A DNA stretch of 64,000 bases from Omphiscola glabra (taxonomy: Eukaryota; Mollusca; Gastropoda; Lymnaeidae): assembly GCA_964017045.1 (NCBI GenBank), contig OZ024804.1, positions 23,359,549 through 23,423,548 on the forward strand, in the 5' to 3' direction. The translations under genes were made by a program, and so were the position numbers. Each line of letters begins with the position of its first letter. The stretch's first letter is position 1. The notes under the pieces were generated by a model. The model was given only the letters and a program-made list of their open reading frames with translations. It searched no databases and had not been told where the DNA came from. Shown here in pieces: positions 9,852 to 20,599 of the stretch.

Positions 9852-11327
9852 TCTTTAATTTAGTTTTATTTAAATGAATTAAAATTTACAGATTACATGT
9901 ACACTATTCTTCTCCATTCCTCTCGGTCTTCTGCCCTACGCATAGCATCGCCTAGTTGTAATCCAGTCCATTCTTTGATATTATCTTCCCATCTTTTTCT
10001 TTGTCTTCCTCTTCTTCTCCCTCCTCTAGTAGTGCCCTGCAAGATCTCTTTGGCGAGCCCTTGTTTTCTGGTCACGTGGCCATACAACTCAAGTTTGCGC
10101 TTTTTAACAGACGTCAGGAGGTCATCGTATTGCCCAATTGCCTGACGTATCCTTTCTTTTATTTGCTCATTGGTGATGTGGTCTCTATAGCAGATGCCAA
10201 GAATGCCTCTGTAACATCTCATCTCCATCGCCTTTATTTTCCTTTCAAGTTCTGCTGTTAATGTCCAGGACTCACAGGCATATAAGAAAATGGAGAGGAT
10301 TAATGAGCGCATCAGCCTGATTTTGGTGCTGGGGGCTATATTTTTGTCGTTCCATATTTTCTTGAGCCTCTTTAGTGCTGTCGTGGTCTGCGACATCCTG
10401 GCCATTAATTCGGGCCTGGAGCCTTGTTCCGATACTATTGCTCCGAGGTATTTGAAGCTGCCAACTGTCTCTAATCTTTCCTCTCCGACCTTAATTTCAG
10501 TGGTGATGCCACTAGTGCTATTCGTCATCATTTTTGTCTTTTCTGCACTGATTTGCATGCCAAAGGAGGATGAAGTCTTGTCGAGACTCTTTACTAGGTT
10601 GGCTAGCTCTTCCTCGCTTCCCGCCAGTCCGTCTATGTCATCCGCAAAACGTAGATTGGTGATCGTTCTGCCACCAATGCTGACTGTCCCTACATGCGTT
10701 TCTAGTGCATCTGACATACTTCTCTCTAAGAAGATGTTGAACAGGGTGGGGGAGAGCAAGCAGCCTTGTTGTACTCCAACCGTGGTCTTGAACCATTCTC
10801 CGATGTTATTGTTGAAGAAGACTGCACTGGTGGCTTTATCATAGAGGCTTCTTATCATTCTGGTTAAGTTTGTGTTGATGTTGTAGTGTCTCATGGTGGC
10901 CCATAAAGCAGCATGCCAAACCCTGTCGAATGCCTTCTTGAAATCCACAAAGACGTTGTATAGGTTTTGTTGGTGTTGAGCATATTTCTCACATAGTATC
11001 CGGAGGTTTAGGATCTGCTCAGTAGTGCCACGGCCTTGCCTAAAGCCCGCCTGTTCTTCAGCAATGATTCTGTCGGCATATGGTCTTAGTCTGTTCAGTA
11101 TGACCTTGATCATGACCTTGCTTGGGTGGCTTATTAGGCTAATGGTACGATAGTTTTGGCATAGCTGTAAGTTACCTTTCTTGGGGAGGGTGATGATGAG
11201 AGATTGGGTCCATGATTTGGGCCATTCCCCTGTTAGCCATATTTTGTTACAAATATTGGTTAGGGCATTTATCATTGTTTCTCCTCCCTGTTTTATTAAC
11301 TCGGCAGGGATATTATCAATATATTCA
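9852..11327 (-). mobile_element. 5'-truncated non-LTR retrotransposon (LINE)
   Basis: The minus-strand element keeps only the reverse transcriptase and C-terminal part. Coding similarity starts near 11315 (DNIPAELIKQGGE), so the endonuclease and early fingers are missing. The 3' end lies at the left after an A/T-rich stretch (9852-9892) that differs from the 3' UTR of the related copy at 53.8 kb. The ten bases ATAAATCAAA occur at 9842-9851 and 11328-11337, a plausible but AT-rich target-site duplication. It lies about 340 bp upstream of the sulfotransferase start, in the same orientation. Confidence 0.8.
9893..11275 (-). CDS. Reverse transcriptase of the truncated LINE (partial)
   Basis: Uninterrupted frame of 460 codons. 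Motifs in order (residues approximate): LPKKGNLQLCQNYRTISL (30-50), EEQAGFRQGRGTTEQ (73-87), FVDFKKAFDRVWH (108-121, motif A), GVQQGCLLSPTLFN (165-180, motif B), RFADD (about 208-212, catalytic motif C), SFGMQISAEKTKMM (motif D) and FKYLGAIVSEQGS (motif E). The C-terminal part has LYACESWTLT and a basic GGRRRGRQRKRWEDNIKEW segment. The true start is lost; the ATG at 11275 is internal. The intact frame suggests a fairly young insertion. It is not expected to be autonomous without its endonuclease. Confidence 0.85.
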   Translation of the reverse strand: MINALTNICNKIWLTGEWPKSWTQSLIITLPKKGNLQLCQNYRTISLISHPSKVMIKVILNRLRPYADRIIAEEQAGFRQGRGTTEQILNLRILCEKYAQHQQNLYNVFVDFKKAFDRVWHAALWATMRHYNINTNLTRMIRSLYDKATSAVFFNNNIGEWFKTTVGVQQGCLLSPTLFNIFLERSMSDALETHVGTVSIGGRTITNLRFADDIDGLAGSEEELANLVKSLDKTSSSFGMQISAEKTKMMTNSTSGITTEIKVGEERLETVGSFKYLGAIVSEQGSRPELMARMSQTTTALKRLKKIWNDKNIAPSTKIRLMRSLILSIFLYACESWTLTAELERKIKAMEMRCYRGILGICYRDHITNEQIKERIRQAIGQYDDLLTSVKKRKLELYGHVTRKQGLAKEILQGTTRGGRRRGRQRKRWEDNIKEWTGLQLGDAMRRAEDREEWRRIVYM

Positions 11328-11339
11328 ATAAATCAAAAT

Positions 11340-12894
11340 AAAGCATATTAAATATCATAGTCCTACCCCCAATTAGTGTCAATAATATCCGGGTGAATGG
11401 GACTCTAGCTTTGGGCGTCAACTCATCTAAGGGAAGGCAAACTCTGAGTTCAAACCAGGAACCAGAATGATCAATAAATTGAAGGGGTCAATTCAACATC
11501 GTACCTAAGTCACATTTGAAACATTTTGAGAAAAACACCAAAAACTGTTTTTGCTTAAAATGTGTGTTTATTAGTAAAAGATTGGACTTAGGTTCGGGAG
11601 TGCACTGAAAAACTTACTTTTAAATTGGAATAACTCGCTTAATTCGTCACCAGCACACTATCTCTTGGATTTAACATGATTGTCTCCCTCAGATTTTCAT
11701 GAAACTGCCCCAAGCTCATTTTTTTTAAAAAATGTGACTTCGGTGCGATGTTGAAATGACCCCTTCAATTGATCTTGGGCCCTCAAATATAGAAAAAAAA
11801 TGTTCTACTCAATTTTCTCTGCTATATTTATTTGTCTTGAAACTAATTGGGTAAGACATTTGACACGGATATTCTAAGATAGAAAGACGATGGGGCAGGA
11901 CTAAAGTATTTTAGAGCTCATTAATCAAAATCGGATTTATTTTAATCAGGTGGTCGGATCAGAGTCGTCGCTTTGGCCAAGCAAATCCTGCAGATCTAAG
12001 GGTCTAGGGATATTTTAAAGGGCCCAAAGTTGTGGCGTGGGGGAAAAAATTAAGTTATAAACTTTGAATGCAGAGGGTTAAAGAAAAAGCGGCAAGTGTC
12101 AGCAGGCCTTCAAACGTCCAGTGATGTTCCTGATCTGATCAAGACGTGTAGCCTGAGACAAACACTTGTAAGAAAACTTTCTTTTTACACCTCCACCTGC
12201 TTCCAAACGGAAATACCACTACCCATGTATTAGTAGTGGAATGGGTGCACAATTTAAAATAAAATGTCATAAGAAACAGGAGAAAAAGCTTTCGCCTCTC
12301 CTCAATAAAAGTATAATACTTTTCTGATTATATTTTTAATTATTTTGTTTGTATGTTTGTAAATCTAAAACAAAGTATATTGCCTGGTGTTTAGTGTTAG
12401 TGTAGATTAGACAGAGGGTAGACATGTTGGATTTTCCTATTGTATTAAATTTCGGATGGAATAGTATTCAAAGTGTGTGCATTATATTCTTTACATTGTA
12501 ACTATGTTTGTTACAAGGATGCACCAATACCAAGGATTTATTTTTATTATTTATCACGGATAATAAAGTACTGTACAATGTATACAATTAGACCTGTTTC
12601 ATTCGTGAGAGAAGGTGAGGTAGTGATACTTATTCATAAGTAGCTGCAGGAAATCCATCATATCACAGTATTTGTTAACATTGTGGCATTGTAACAATTA
12701 TTCAAAATTAATATCAGAAGTGTTACATCTGTTACATACACATATTTTTACATTCATATCCCAAAGACGGGCCAACCAGACCCACACAGACTACTTTCCG
12801 AGCCATTAAAAACATGTTACTACTCTCCAAGTCGCATGGTCTCCTTTACGTCATACTTACGCATAAGCCACGTGACGCTGAACACACTTGGTTG
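11340..12894. other. No gene seen; contains one TIR element
   Basis: AT-rich non-coding DNA with no open frame of note on either strand apart from the inverted-repeat element described separately. Confidence 0.6.
11481..11766. mobile_element. MITE-like element with about 39-bp terminal inverted repeats
   Basis: The left end GAAGGGGTCAATTCAACATC... and the reverse complement of the right end GAAGGGGTCATTTCAACATC... match over about 39 bases with three mismatches, both continuing to AAGTCACATTT. AATT is found directly outside each end (11477-11480 and 11767-11770), a possible 4-bp target duplication. At 286 bp with no coding capacity it fits a MITE. The superfamily is not determined. Confidence 0.75.
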
Positions 12895-13178
12895 GGTATG
12901 CCTCGGGGTGACTTGGCACGGCTGAAGTGGGTATGGCTTGGGGTGACTTGGCACGGCTGACGTGGGTATGGCTTGGGGTGACTTGGCACGGCTGACGTGG
13001 GTATGGCTTGGGGCGACTTGGCACGGCTGACGTGGGTATGGCTTGGGGTGACTTGGCACGGCTGACGTGGGTATGGCTTGGGGTGACTTGGCACGGCTGA
13101 CGTGAGTATGGCTTGGGGCGACTTGGCACGGCTGACGTGGGTATGCCTTGGGGTGACTTGGCACGGCTGACGTTAGTA
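12895..13178. repeat. 36-bp minisatellite, 8 copies
   Basis: The unit is GGGGTGACTTGGCACGGCTG plus ACGTGGGTATGGCTTG. The 36-bp period keeps all three minus frames open; those Pro/Ser/His-rich frames are repeat artefacts. Confidence 0.96.
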
Positions 13179-14680
13179 TGCGACGCCTTGTGTCTTTTAC
13201 TAAGATAACGATATCACAATCGTTAAACTCACTCGATATCGAAATAGACATAGCTATAAATTACACTCTGAACAGAGATTGTGATCTCAGTGTAAGTACT
13301 GATGAAATTCCAAAGTATATGTGATAAGACGTCAGTGGCGTAGTCAGTTTTAGCGTCGCCTGGAGCGCAAAGTTCTTCCGCCCCTTTTCACGTAAATAAA
13401 CTCTTGCAATAGGCCTCAAGGATCGGTCTCATTAGTCAAACGAAGAGCTGCAACCAGACAAGATAATCTATCGTCTCTCGTAGACGGAAAGATGCCATAC
13501 ATACAATAGGCCAAAAATGCCGATTCTCCATATAAAGAGAACAAGTGCTGCCCGGGGTGGATCGACCTCCCCCCCCCCCCCCCGTCCTACCAGACCTTCA
13601 AATTCCCCCCCCCCTTTTTTTTTAGCTTTTTTTTAGGAACTAGCGAATAATGTTGAAAATCTTGGTAAATTTTTACAAAGGGGAAGATTTTTTTGAAAAC
13701 TGAAAATAGAAAACAATTTAATTACAATTATACTAATTTTATTATACTTTATTGTTCAACGTTCCCCATTACTAATCACCAGAATGAAAAGTGCAATGAG
13801 AAAAAAAATCCCTTTTAAGAAAATAGCGAATGAAGAAACGTGTGCCCTTGTAAAGAGCATTCGTTGTTAATGGCTGCTGTAAACCTTGTCTCCGGGTGAC
13901 TTCTATAACACATGTAGTGTGAATATATTACTAGAGAACTTGGGGGTTATATTAAGTAGGCTCAAAAATATTTTAAAATAAAATCGTAATTTTTTTTTAT
14001 GTAATAAACCTTTAAAAAAATTAATTACTCTACGGTGTGTTTCAAAGTCATCCATTCAAGCTGTTATTGCATTAATTAATTTTGTAAAAAAACAACAAGT
14101 TTTATTTTAATCTTTAATAATATAGTTATAAATCCCGGGAGATCTTAAAATTAGATACAAAATTGAGTGACAGCCCTGCTTCCTACCCCACTATATAACG
14201 TACACAGTTAGTTTCTACTATTACGCATTGACAAATAGAAATTTAGACATTTTTTCTAATCAATTTCTTTCAAGACTAAAATGTTCTGAATATTTACCAT
14301 GCATTGGCCAAAAAATCCACTGTGTGCCGACGCTTAGTCAACCGATCTACTGGCAGCACAGCAGCCGATAGAAATATTAAACCCGATTTCGCCGTGTCAT
14401 TCCAGACTGTCCGAGATGCATGAATGATTCCACTATTTTTATCACAATGGCCAGGTTGGTATACCATTCGAACAAGTGGTGGTTAAACGGTTCACTGTTG
14501 GGGCATACCAACCAACAAATCTTAAGTCCAAAATAATACATCACCCAAAAGTTATAAAAGGCAGTTTTCCCACTGCATTTTATATTTAAATAATATTCTT
14601 AAACTATGTTTATCTGATGAGACTTTCAATATTTCTTTTTTTTTTTAAAAACATTACCTGTGTCACCAAAGCCCTACTCT
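13179..14680. other. No gene seen; AT-rich with poly-C and poly-T runs
   Basis: Contains C-runs near 13570 and 13605 and A/T-rich DNA. No motif, splice-linked frame or repeat longer than short homopolymers was recognised. Confidence 0.5.
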
Positions 14681-15115
14681 CCTCATTTTCTTTCTCATTC
14701 CTTCCCAACTCACTCCCACTCTTTCCTAATTCACTGGCCTCCCTCTTTCTTTCCTTACCTCTCCCTCTGTCTCCCCTCATTTCTCACCTCCCTCCCTTTC
14801 CCTCTCTTTCATCCCTTGCACACTCCCTTTTACTCTTCCCTTATTCACTCCCATCTCTCTCACTCTTTTCTCCCTTCCCCTTCCTACCGCTCTTTCCTAA
14901 TTCCCTCCTCCACTCAATCTCAATCCTTCCTTCCCCCTCTCTCTATCCCCTCAGTCACTCACCCTCCCTCACTCGCACTCATCCCTTTCCCAATCCCTCA
15001 TCATCTCCCTTCAATCTCTCCCCTCACTCTACTCTCTATCCGCCCCTTCCCACTCCATCCCTCTATCTCCTCATTCTCTCCTCTCACTCTCTCCGTCCTC
15101 TTAACCCTTTCCCTG
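14681..15115. repeat. Polypyrimidine (C/T) low-complexity tract, about 430 bp
   Basis: The plus strand is almost purely C and T with scattered A (CTCCC, CTTTC, CTCAC words). The overlapping Ser/Pro/Leu-rich frames (169 and 181 codons) reflect composition only. Such strand-asymmetric tracts can form triplex DNA. Confidence 0.9.
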
Positions 15116-16638
15116 GCACAAAATAACAACAACAAAGCAATAATGAATGCCAACCTGTTCTATTTACAAATGTTAATAATAATGACTCCAGTTCAGTGTA
15201 CTTAACATACTGTTTGTAGAGAGGCAAGATGCCTTCTTTTAATACACTCGATGAACTTCATGTGATAGTGCAATGAGCTAAGGAGATTCTATTACATAAT
15301 AAAGCTATAGTCGCACGAATGCCAAGCTCGGGTGTATCTCTTCAGAATTTAGAGACATGATCTACAACAGTGGTTCTTTTTTGTTGTTGCATGGACGCCT
15401 CTTCTTGTCAACTAGAGAGAACCGATCTCCTTCTTAGAATAACGATTTTAATTACCTAGAATAAAATTATAAAGGAATTGAAGCTCACACCCTGACAACT
15501 TATTTTTCGCAGACTTGCACAGGGTCCGTGGACCATAATTTAAGCACCCATAGTCTCCACATAGGCTTAAAAAGCTATGTAATTTGTAACTTTTATTCAG
15601 AAACAATATGTTGTATGAAGTAACAGTCTACGGAAGTAGGTTAACGTTAAAAGAAAAGTGACGTGTGTTTATGGTCAGTCCTTAGCAAACACGTCAAGAG
15701 CACCTTTCAATATGATTGTTAAACTAAGGCTTAACCAAGGTAAGTTTTATTACACCGGGTCCGGGTATTTTCAGAATTTACCCCGTGGGTCCATGTGTGG
15801 CAAAACGAGTTAACCTCTCTTTAGTCTTTTTCTATGATATATTCCGGCTTTAGACTATAGTCGGTATGACAGTCCCACACCCTACTTGCCGGCCTTTGTA
15901 CAATAGGCCTACAGATCACCCCTGACGGGCTTTGAGCGGTAGCCCTACAGACGTCCCACGCCCTACACGCCGGGCTTTAAACAGTAACATACAGACAGTC
16001 CTACAGAAAGCCCTACCACATACTAGTAGCTCCTTATTGATTCATTTCATAGTTCCCTCCTAACACATTCAACCTTCTTACCCGAATTCATTGGTTATGC
16101 ATGGCGCTCGCGATGACGGTTTTGACCATTACATTTTACTATGATAATGGATTTATGGTAATAGATGGCTGATTTTGCGGTTGAGAAGTACATTATGTCT
16201 TGTATGTCATTCGATCTCATTTAAATTTGTTGTATCGGTAAGAATATTTATCTATTTGCTAACAATTTACACAAGCAATGTAATCCAAACTTATTTACAT
16301 CTATTTAGATCCAGAAATGTATCTTATCATATTATCATGCAAGCTTTTATTTAGCTTACGATTTTGTCTACTTGTCTGGGGACAAGTATTGTAACTCAGT
16401 TTTTTCCCTTTGTTCGATACACAAACGGACTGGACATTTTAAACGGTTACTCAATTCTGGTAACAGTAACAACCCTTCGTGATCAGTGGGTCCCCATGAA
16501 CTCTATGTTCTTTGCGATTCGGAAAGGCATTCACCCTGCGGTATCACCCAACTAATTCCACTGACTAAGAGCAGTGCAAACGTACACACGTGCCAACAGC
16601 GTAGTTTTCAAGTAATGCGACAACATTGTATTTTATGG
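15116..16638. other. No gene seen; degenerate about 40-bp repeats near 15860-16020
   Basis: Around 15870-16015, three or four loose copies of CAGTCCCAC-CCCTAC-GCCGGGCTTT-ACAGTA follow one another. The rest is unassigned. Confidence 0.45.
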
Positions 16639-16788
16639 GTCATATGACTGTAACAACTCTGAAGTCATATGACGGTAACAACTCTGAAGTCATATGACTG
16701 TAACAACTCTGAAGTCATATGACTGTAACAACTCTGAAGTCATATGACTGTAACAACTCTGAAGTCATATGACTGTAACAACTCTGAG
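16639..16788. repeat. 25-bp tandem repeat, 6 copies
   Basis: The unit is GTCATATGACTGTAACAACT plus CTGAA, nearly identical in all copies. It ends about 45 bp before the solo LTR. Confidence 0.95.
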
Positions 16789-16832
16789 GTTTTGTGGGGA
16801 CATTTATTTCATACTTTTATATATATATATAT

Positions 16833-17274
16833 TGTGGAGTGTCCAAACATTAGTCGACCCGTAAGGGGTGGTGGGGGAGTCCCAGATCGGTACAGACTAA
16901 ACAAGGCCAATCTTGTCAGATTTCCCGCGACGGGATGGCTGCGTTGGTTTATGTAACGCGGTGTGTTACATAAGAAGGGTATTGGGGCCCTGGGAACGTA
17001 GGACTTATAAAAGGGACAGTTAGACGGGACTAGAGAGAGCTCAGCCGGGGAGAACTCAGCTGGGCAGGCAGGCAGGTGGTCAGACGGGAGTAGAGAGGGA
17101 CCGTGACAGTCGGAGTTGAGTAGACAGAGCGAGAGAAAGTGAAGTCGAAGGATAAGACAAATAAATGTTCAAAGACTATAACCATCGTTGAGTTGTCATT
17201 TTGGTGCGTACGAGAGACGGAGTGTACAAGGTAGCAATATAGTTATAGAATAGAGACGACGAAGGTTCTCTACA
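16833..17274 (+). mobile_element. Solo LTR of an LTR retrotransposon, 442 bp
   Basis: Begins TGTGGAGTGTCC and ends GGTTCTCTACA: TG...CA termini with a short imperfect inverted repeat. It is flanked by ATAT on both sides (16829-16832, 17275-17278), a 4-bp duplication, although the left side is an AT microsatellite. Inside are a TATA box (CTTATAAAAGGGAC near 17005), a downstream GA-rich region and AATAAA near 17160, in promoter-to-polyadenylation order. No gag or pol follows, so it is a recombined solo LTR. It is GC-richer than its surroundings. Superfamily (Gypsy or BEL) not resolved. Confidence 0.8.
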
Positions 17275-18489
17275 ATATTTAGGACAAGCGTGTTTTTTAA
17301 AAATATATATATATTTTTATAATATTGTTTATTTCTAAGTACATAAATATTCAATACATTATGTCTGCAAAGATTACATTAGTCAAAAGCATCTCAAAAA
17401 TTATATTAAAATTACGTGCTTGCAGTTACAGGCTTCTGTCGGATGAACTGGTCGCCTGACTTAACATAAATGCAAATTTCGATCTGGGGCTGTGAATTTA
17501 GGTCTAAGTTCACAGCAGTCACGGTACCGGTATTCACTACCAGGACATGAAGGTCTTAACTTTAAAAGAAATATCTTTCTTTAGTTCGAACGACTCGAAG
17601 TTCCTTAATAAGAACGCCACGACGTCCTTTCCTTTAGTATGGTTGTATCTAATCTTCATTTCAAAGGAAATAAAGTCTTTCATTATTATAAAGTAATGAA
17701 GTTAATTAATGTGATCGACACGAAATTATATTATTACAACATAAAGTTCTTTCTTTATAACAACACACAATTACTTCCTTTATAACAACGCACGATCTTT
17801 CTTCACAACAACAACAATTATAAAAGGGCTGGACTGCTATAGTTCTTTACCTACGATGATTCAATAGAAATGTAGATAATGTTTTGTTTGTTTAGAAAAT
17901 GGGTATTGAATGCTCTTTGGAAAAAAAAATGGATCTTGAATGCTCTTTGGAAAATGGGGGCTTGAATGCTCTTTTTTAATTCCTTTATATTACCTTCTCT
18001 TTTCTAATACACATTACATGTATTCTTGTTCTCTCTTACAATGCACCTTATATATTATACAGTTCTTGCCTCTCTCTTCTTCTGCATCGTACATGCAACG
18101 TTTTTTAGACTTCCTTCAAGTGCACATGTCCAGTTCTTGTTCTGTTTGTTCCCTGACGAAGGCTTCCTGCCGACACGTTCGTTGTTTTGCTGCGTACCTT
18201 ATTTCAGGTTTAACCTTATTTTGGTTTACTAATTTCCTACCTCAGTATTGCAGTACATATGAAGGAAAACAAGAATTGAATTCCTCAAAGCAATAGCTCA
18301 CTTGAATTCGATCCTTACATTTGAGAATAATAATATGTAAAGGAAACGCTGAAGGTTCATGTTGATCATAAATATAGATTCCTTTTTATTATCCGGCTTT
18401 GTTATTTTGTTTGATTTGGAATCTTGCAACCGACTTCAACCCACTTGCACAGGTCCAATGGAGCGGAAACTTTTGAACCACTCTTAAGC
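17275..18489. other. Non-coding; short repeats and dispersed repeat copy 2
   Basis: At 17745-17815 the phrase CTTTATAACAACACAC is repeated about three times. At 17897-17972 GAAAATGGG..TTGAATGCTCTTTG is repeated three times (about 30-bp unit). Frames here (118 and 68 codons) lack recognisable domains. Confidence 0.5.
18145..18238 (+). repeat. Dispersed repeat, copy 2 (CTGACGA-stem motif)
   Basis: Same family as 93-185: CTGACGA, GGCTTCCTGCC, GACACGTTCGTTG, TTTCAGGTTTAACC, TTTACTAATTTCC. The middle is almost unchanged while the flanks differ. Confidence 0.6.
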
Positions 18490-19345
18490 TGTGGCGCCCA
18501 CGAAACACAATGCGATCAGTAGGTCACCAGTGAACCCCTTTCACCTTATGGCGCACATGAAAGACATTGAGATCAGTAGGTCACCAGTGAACCCCTTGCA
18601 CCTTATGGCGCACATGAAAGACATTGAGATCAGTAGGTCACCAGTGAACCCCTCTTACCATGTTGCGCACATAAAGACAATGAGAGCAGTAGGTCTCCAG
18701 TGAACCCCTCTTACCATGTTGCGCACATAAAGACAATGAGAGCAGTAGGTCACCAGTGAACCTCTCTTACCATGTTGCGCACATAAAGACAATGAGAGCA
18801 GTAAGTCTCAAGTGAACCCCTCTTACCATGTTGCGCACATAAAGACGATGAGAGCAGTAAGTCTCAAGTGAACCCTTCTTACCATGTTGCGCACATAAAG
18901 ACAATGAGAGCAGTAGGTCACCAGTGAACCTCTCTTACCATGTTGCGCACATAAAGACAATGAGAGCAGTAAGTCTCCAGTGAACCTCTCTTACCATGTT
19001 GCGCACATAAAGACAATGAGAGCAGTAAGTCACCAGTGAACCTCTCTTACCATGTTGCGCACATAAAGACAATGAGAGCAGTAAGTCTCCAGTGAACCCC
19101 TCTTACCATGTTGCGCACATAAAGACAATGAGAGCAGTAAGTCTCAAGTGAACCCTTCTTACCATGTTGCGCACATAAAGACAATGAGAGCAGTAGGTCA
19201 CCAGTGAACCTCTCTTACCATGTTGCGCACATAAAGACAATGAGAGCAGTAAGTCTCCAGTGAACCTCTCTTACCATGTTGCGCACATAAAGACAATGAG
19301 AGCAGTAAGTCACCAGTGAACCTCTCTCGTCTTGTGGCGCACATT
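18490..19345. repeat. 56-57-bp minisatellite, about 15 copies, with higher-order block
   Basis: The core is AGAGCAGTAGGTCACCAGTG plus AACC, TCTTACCATGTTGCGCACAT and AAAGACAATG. The left three units are a divergent CTTATGGCGCACATGAAAG type. The five-unit block 18840-19075 recurs about 280 bp later (19120-19330) with the same order of CTCAAG/CACCAG/CTCCAG variants, showing block duplication. Confidence 0.95.
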
Positions 19346-19561
19346 AAAGACAATGTTAAAATGTAAAATAAATTCAACAAAATATAACCAAAAACCACTC
19401 ACTGAAAATTACAAATACAATTTCTAGAAAACAATCAGTAAACACACGTCTTTAAACACACTATACAACAATATAGCACAATACAAGCAACAAACACAGT
19501 GAAAACATGACACAAAAACATTGTAATAAAGGAACACTGATAAAAGAGGGCAGGATAACCA

Positions 19562-19840
19562 ATGAGTAATGACACCCGGAACAATAGCAATTGCTTCACT
19601 GTGCCTCGGAGTAACACGGTGCTACATAAACAATCATTCTTCCCACTTACAATAATCGCTTGGAACCACCTGGACAATACCGCCGTAAACTCGACATCTC
19701 TCGAAAGCTTCAAGTCTTCCCTGGCATCTGCTAGGAACCGTTAGGATGACAGCAACACTTCCTCAACCGTTGCACATATGCCAGTATATGGATGCAGCAA
19801 CGTACCCTACCAGTACCAGAACCAGAAGATAAGATAGGGA
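19562..19840 (+). pseudogene. 3' fragment of a LINE reverse transcriptase plus 3' UTR
   Basis: The frame 19562-19744 ends with KQSFFPLTIIAWNHLDN and SLESFKSSLA, the standard C-terminal tail of many non-LTR reverse transcriptases (xxSFFPRTIxxWNxLP...SLxxFKxxL). It is followed by a UTR with CAACACTTCCTCAACCGTTG and an AG/AT-rich tail (GAAGATAAGATAG). Everything upstream is missing, so this is a 5'-truncated copy. It belongs to a different family from the 9.9-kb element. Confidence 0.7.
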
Positions 19841-20099
19841 ATTAGAAGCAATCATAGCAACAGAAAAATTAGACAATCCTCACAGATTTAGAAGACAAAT
19901 TTGAAACAATCAAACAATATAAATATTATAGGTGACTTTTTGTTTACAACTTAGAAGCACTTTCAAAACAATTTGTTTTAACAATAGAACGAAACGTACA
20001 AGAACTGATGGATATCACAAACTGTAGGCAGAAAGGATAAACCATTGACACCCAAGAGAGAAGAAACCTTTAAAAAAAACTACACAAAGCTGTTTTTTG

Positions 20100-20300
20100 T
20101 CAAATTAACTAAGAGACTCAGATACATAGCAAAAGTACACACAATTTATACAAACATACACATATATGTAGGATACGTACACACAATATATACAAACAGA
20201 CACAGATACATAGAATAAAATATGTACACATAATTTACGCAGACACTGGTGTATAGAACAAGTACACACAGTGCACACAAAGACTTCAATAAATTGAAAT
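20100..20300. repeat. Degenerate ACACA/TATACA-rich repeats
   Basis: AAGTACACACAATTTATACA-like units recur about four times at roughly 55-60-bp spacing with heavy drift. An 82-codon minus frame across it is low-complexity. Confidence 0.6.
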
Positions 20301-20368
20301 CAATAACACAAAATATTGACTTTAGAAGATACCAAAACTTGAGTGCCCCACATGAACAAAAACAAAAC

Positions 20369-20538
20369 GCCAGGACGTGATGGCTTAACAACATAGCCCA
20401 GGACGTGATGGCTTAACAACATAGCCCAGGACGTGATGGCTTAACAACATAGCCCAGGACGTGATGGCTTAACAACATAGCCCGGGACGTGATGGCTTAA
20501 CAACATAGCCCAGGACGTGATGGCTTAACACCATAGCT
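20369..20538. repeat. 28-bp tandem repeat, 6 copies
   Basis: The unit is CCAGGACGTGATGGCTTAAC plus AACATAGC; copies are nearly identical. Confidence 0.96.
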
Positions 20539-20599
20539 CTACATTTTCTTTTTCACAAAACTAGGACCAATTTTACACGCCACCCGAGAAGAAGCTTAC

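Noticed and set aside
12820..13251. Pro/Ser/His-rich repeat protein on the minus strand
   Set aside because: 36-bp tandem repeat leaves all three frames open; no flanking coding evidence.
14617..15205. Ser/Pro/Leu-rich 169- and 181-codon proteins
   Set aside because: Composition artefact of the polypyrimidine tract.
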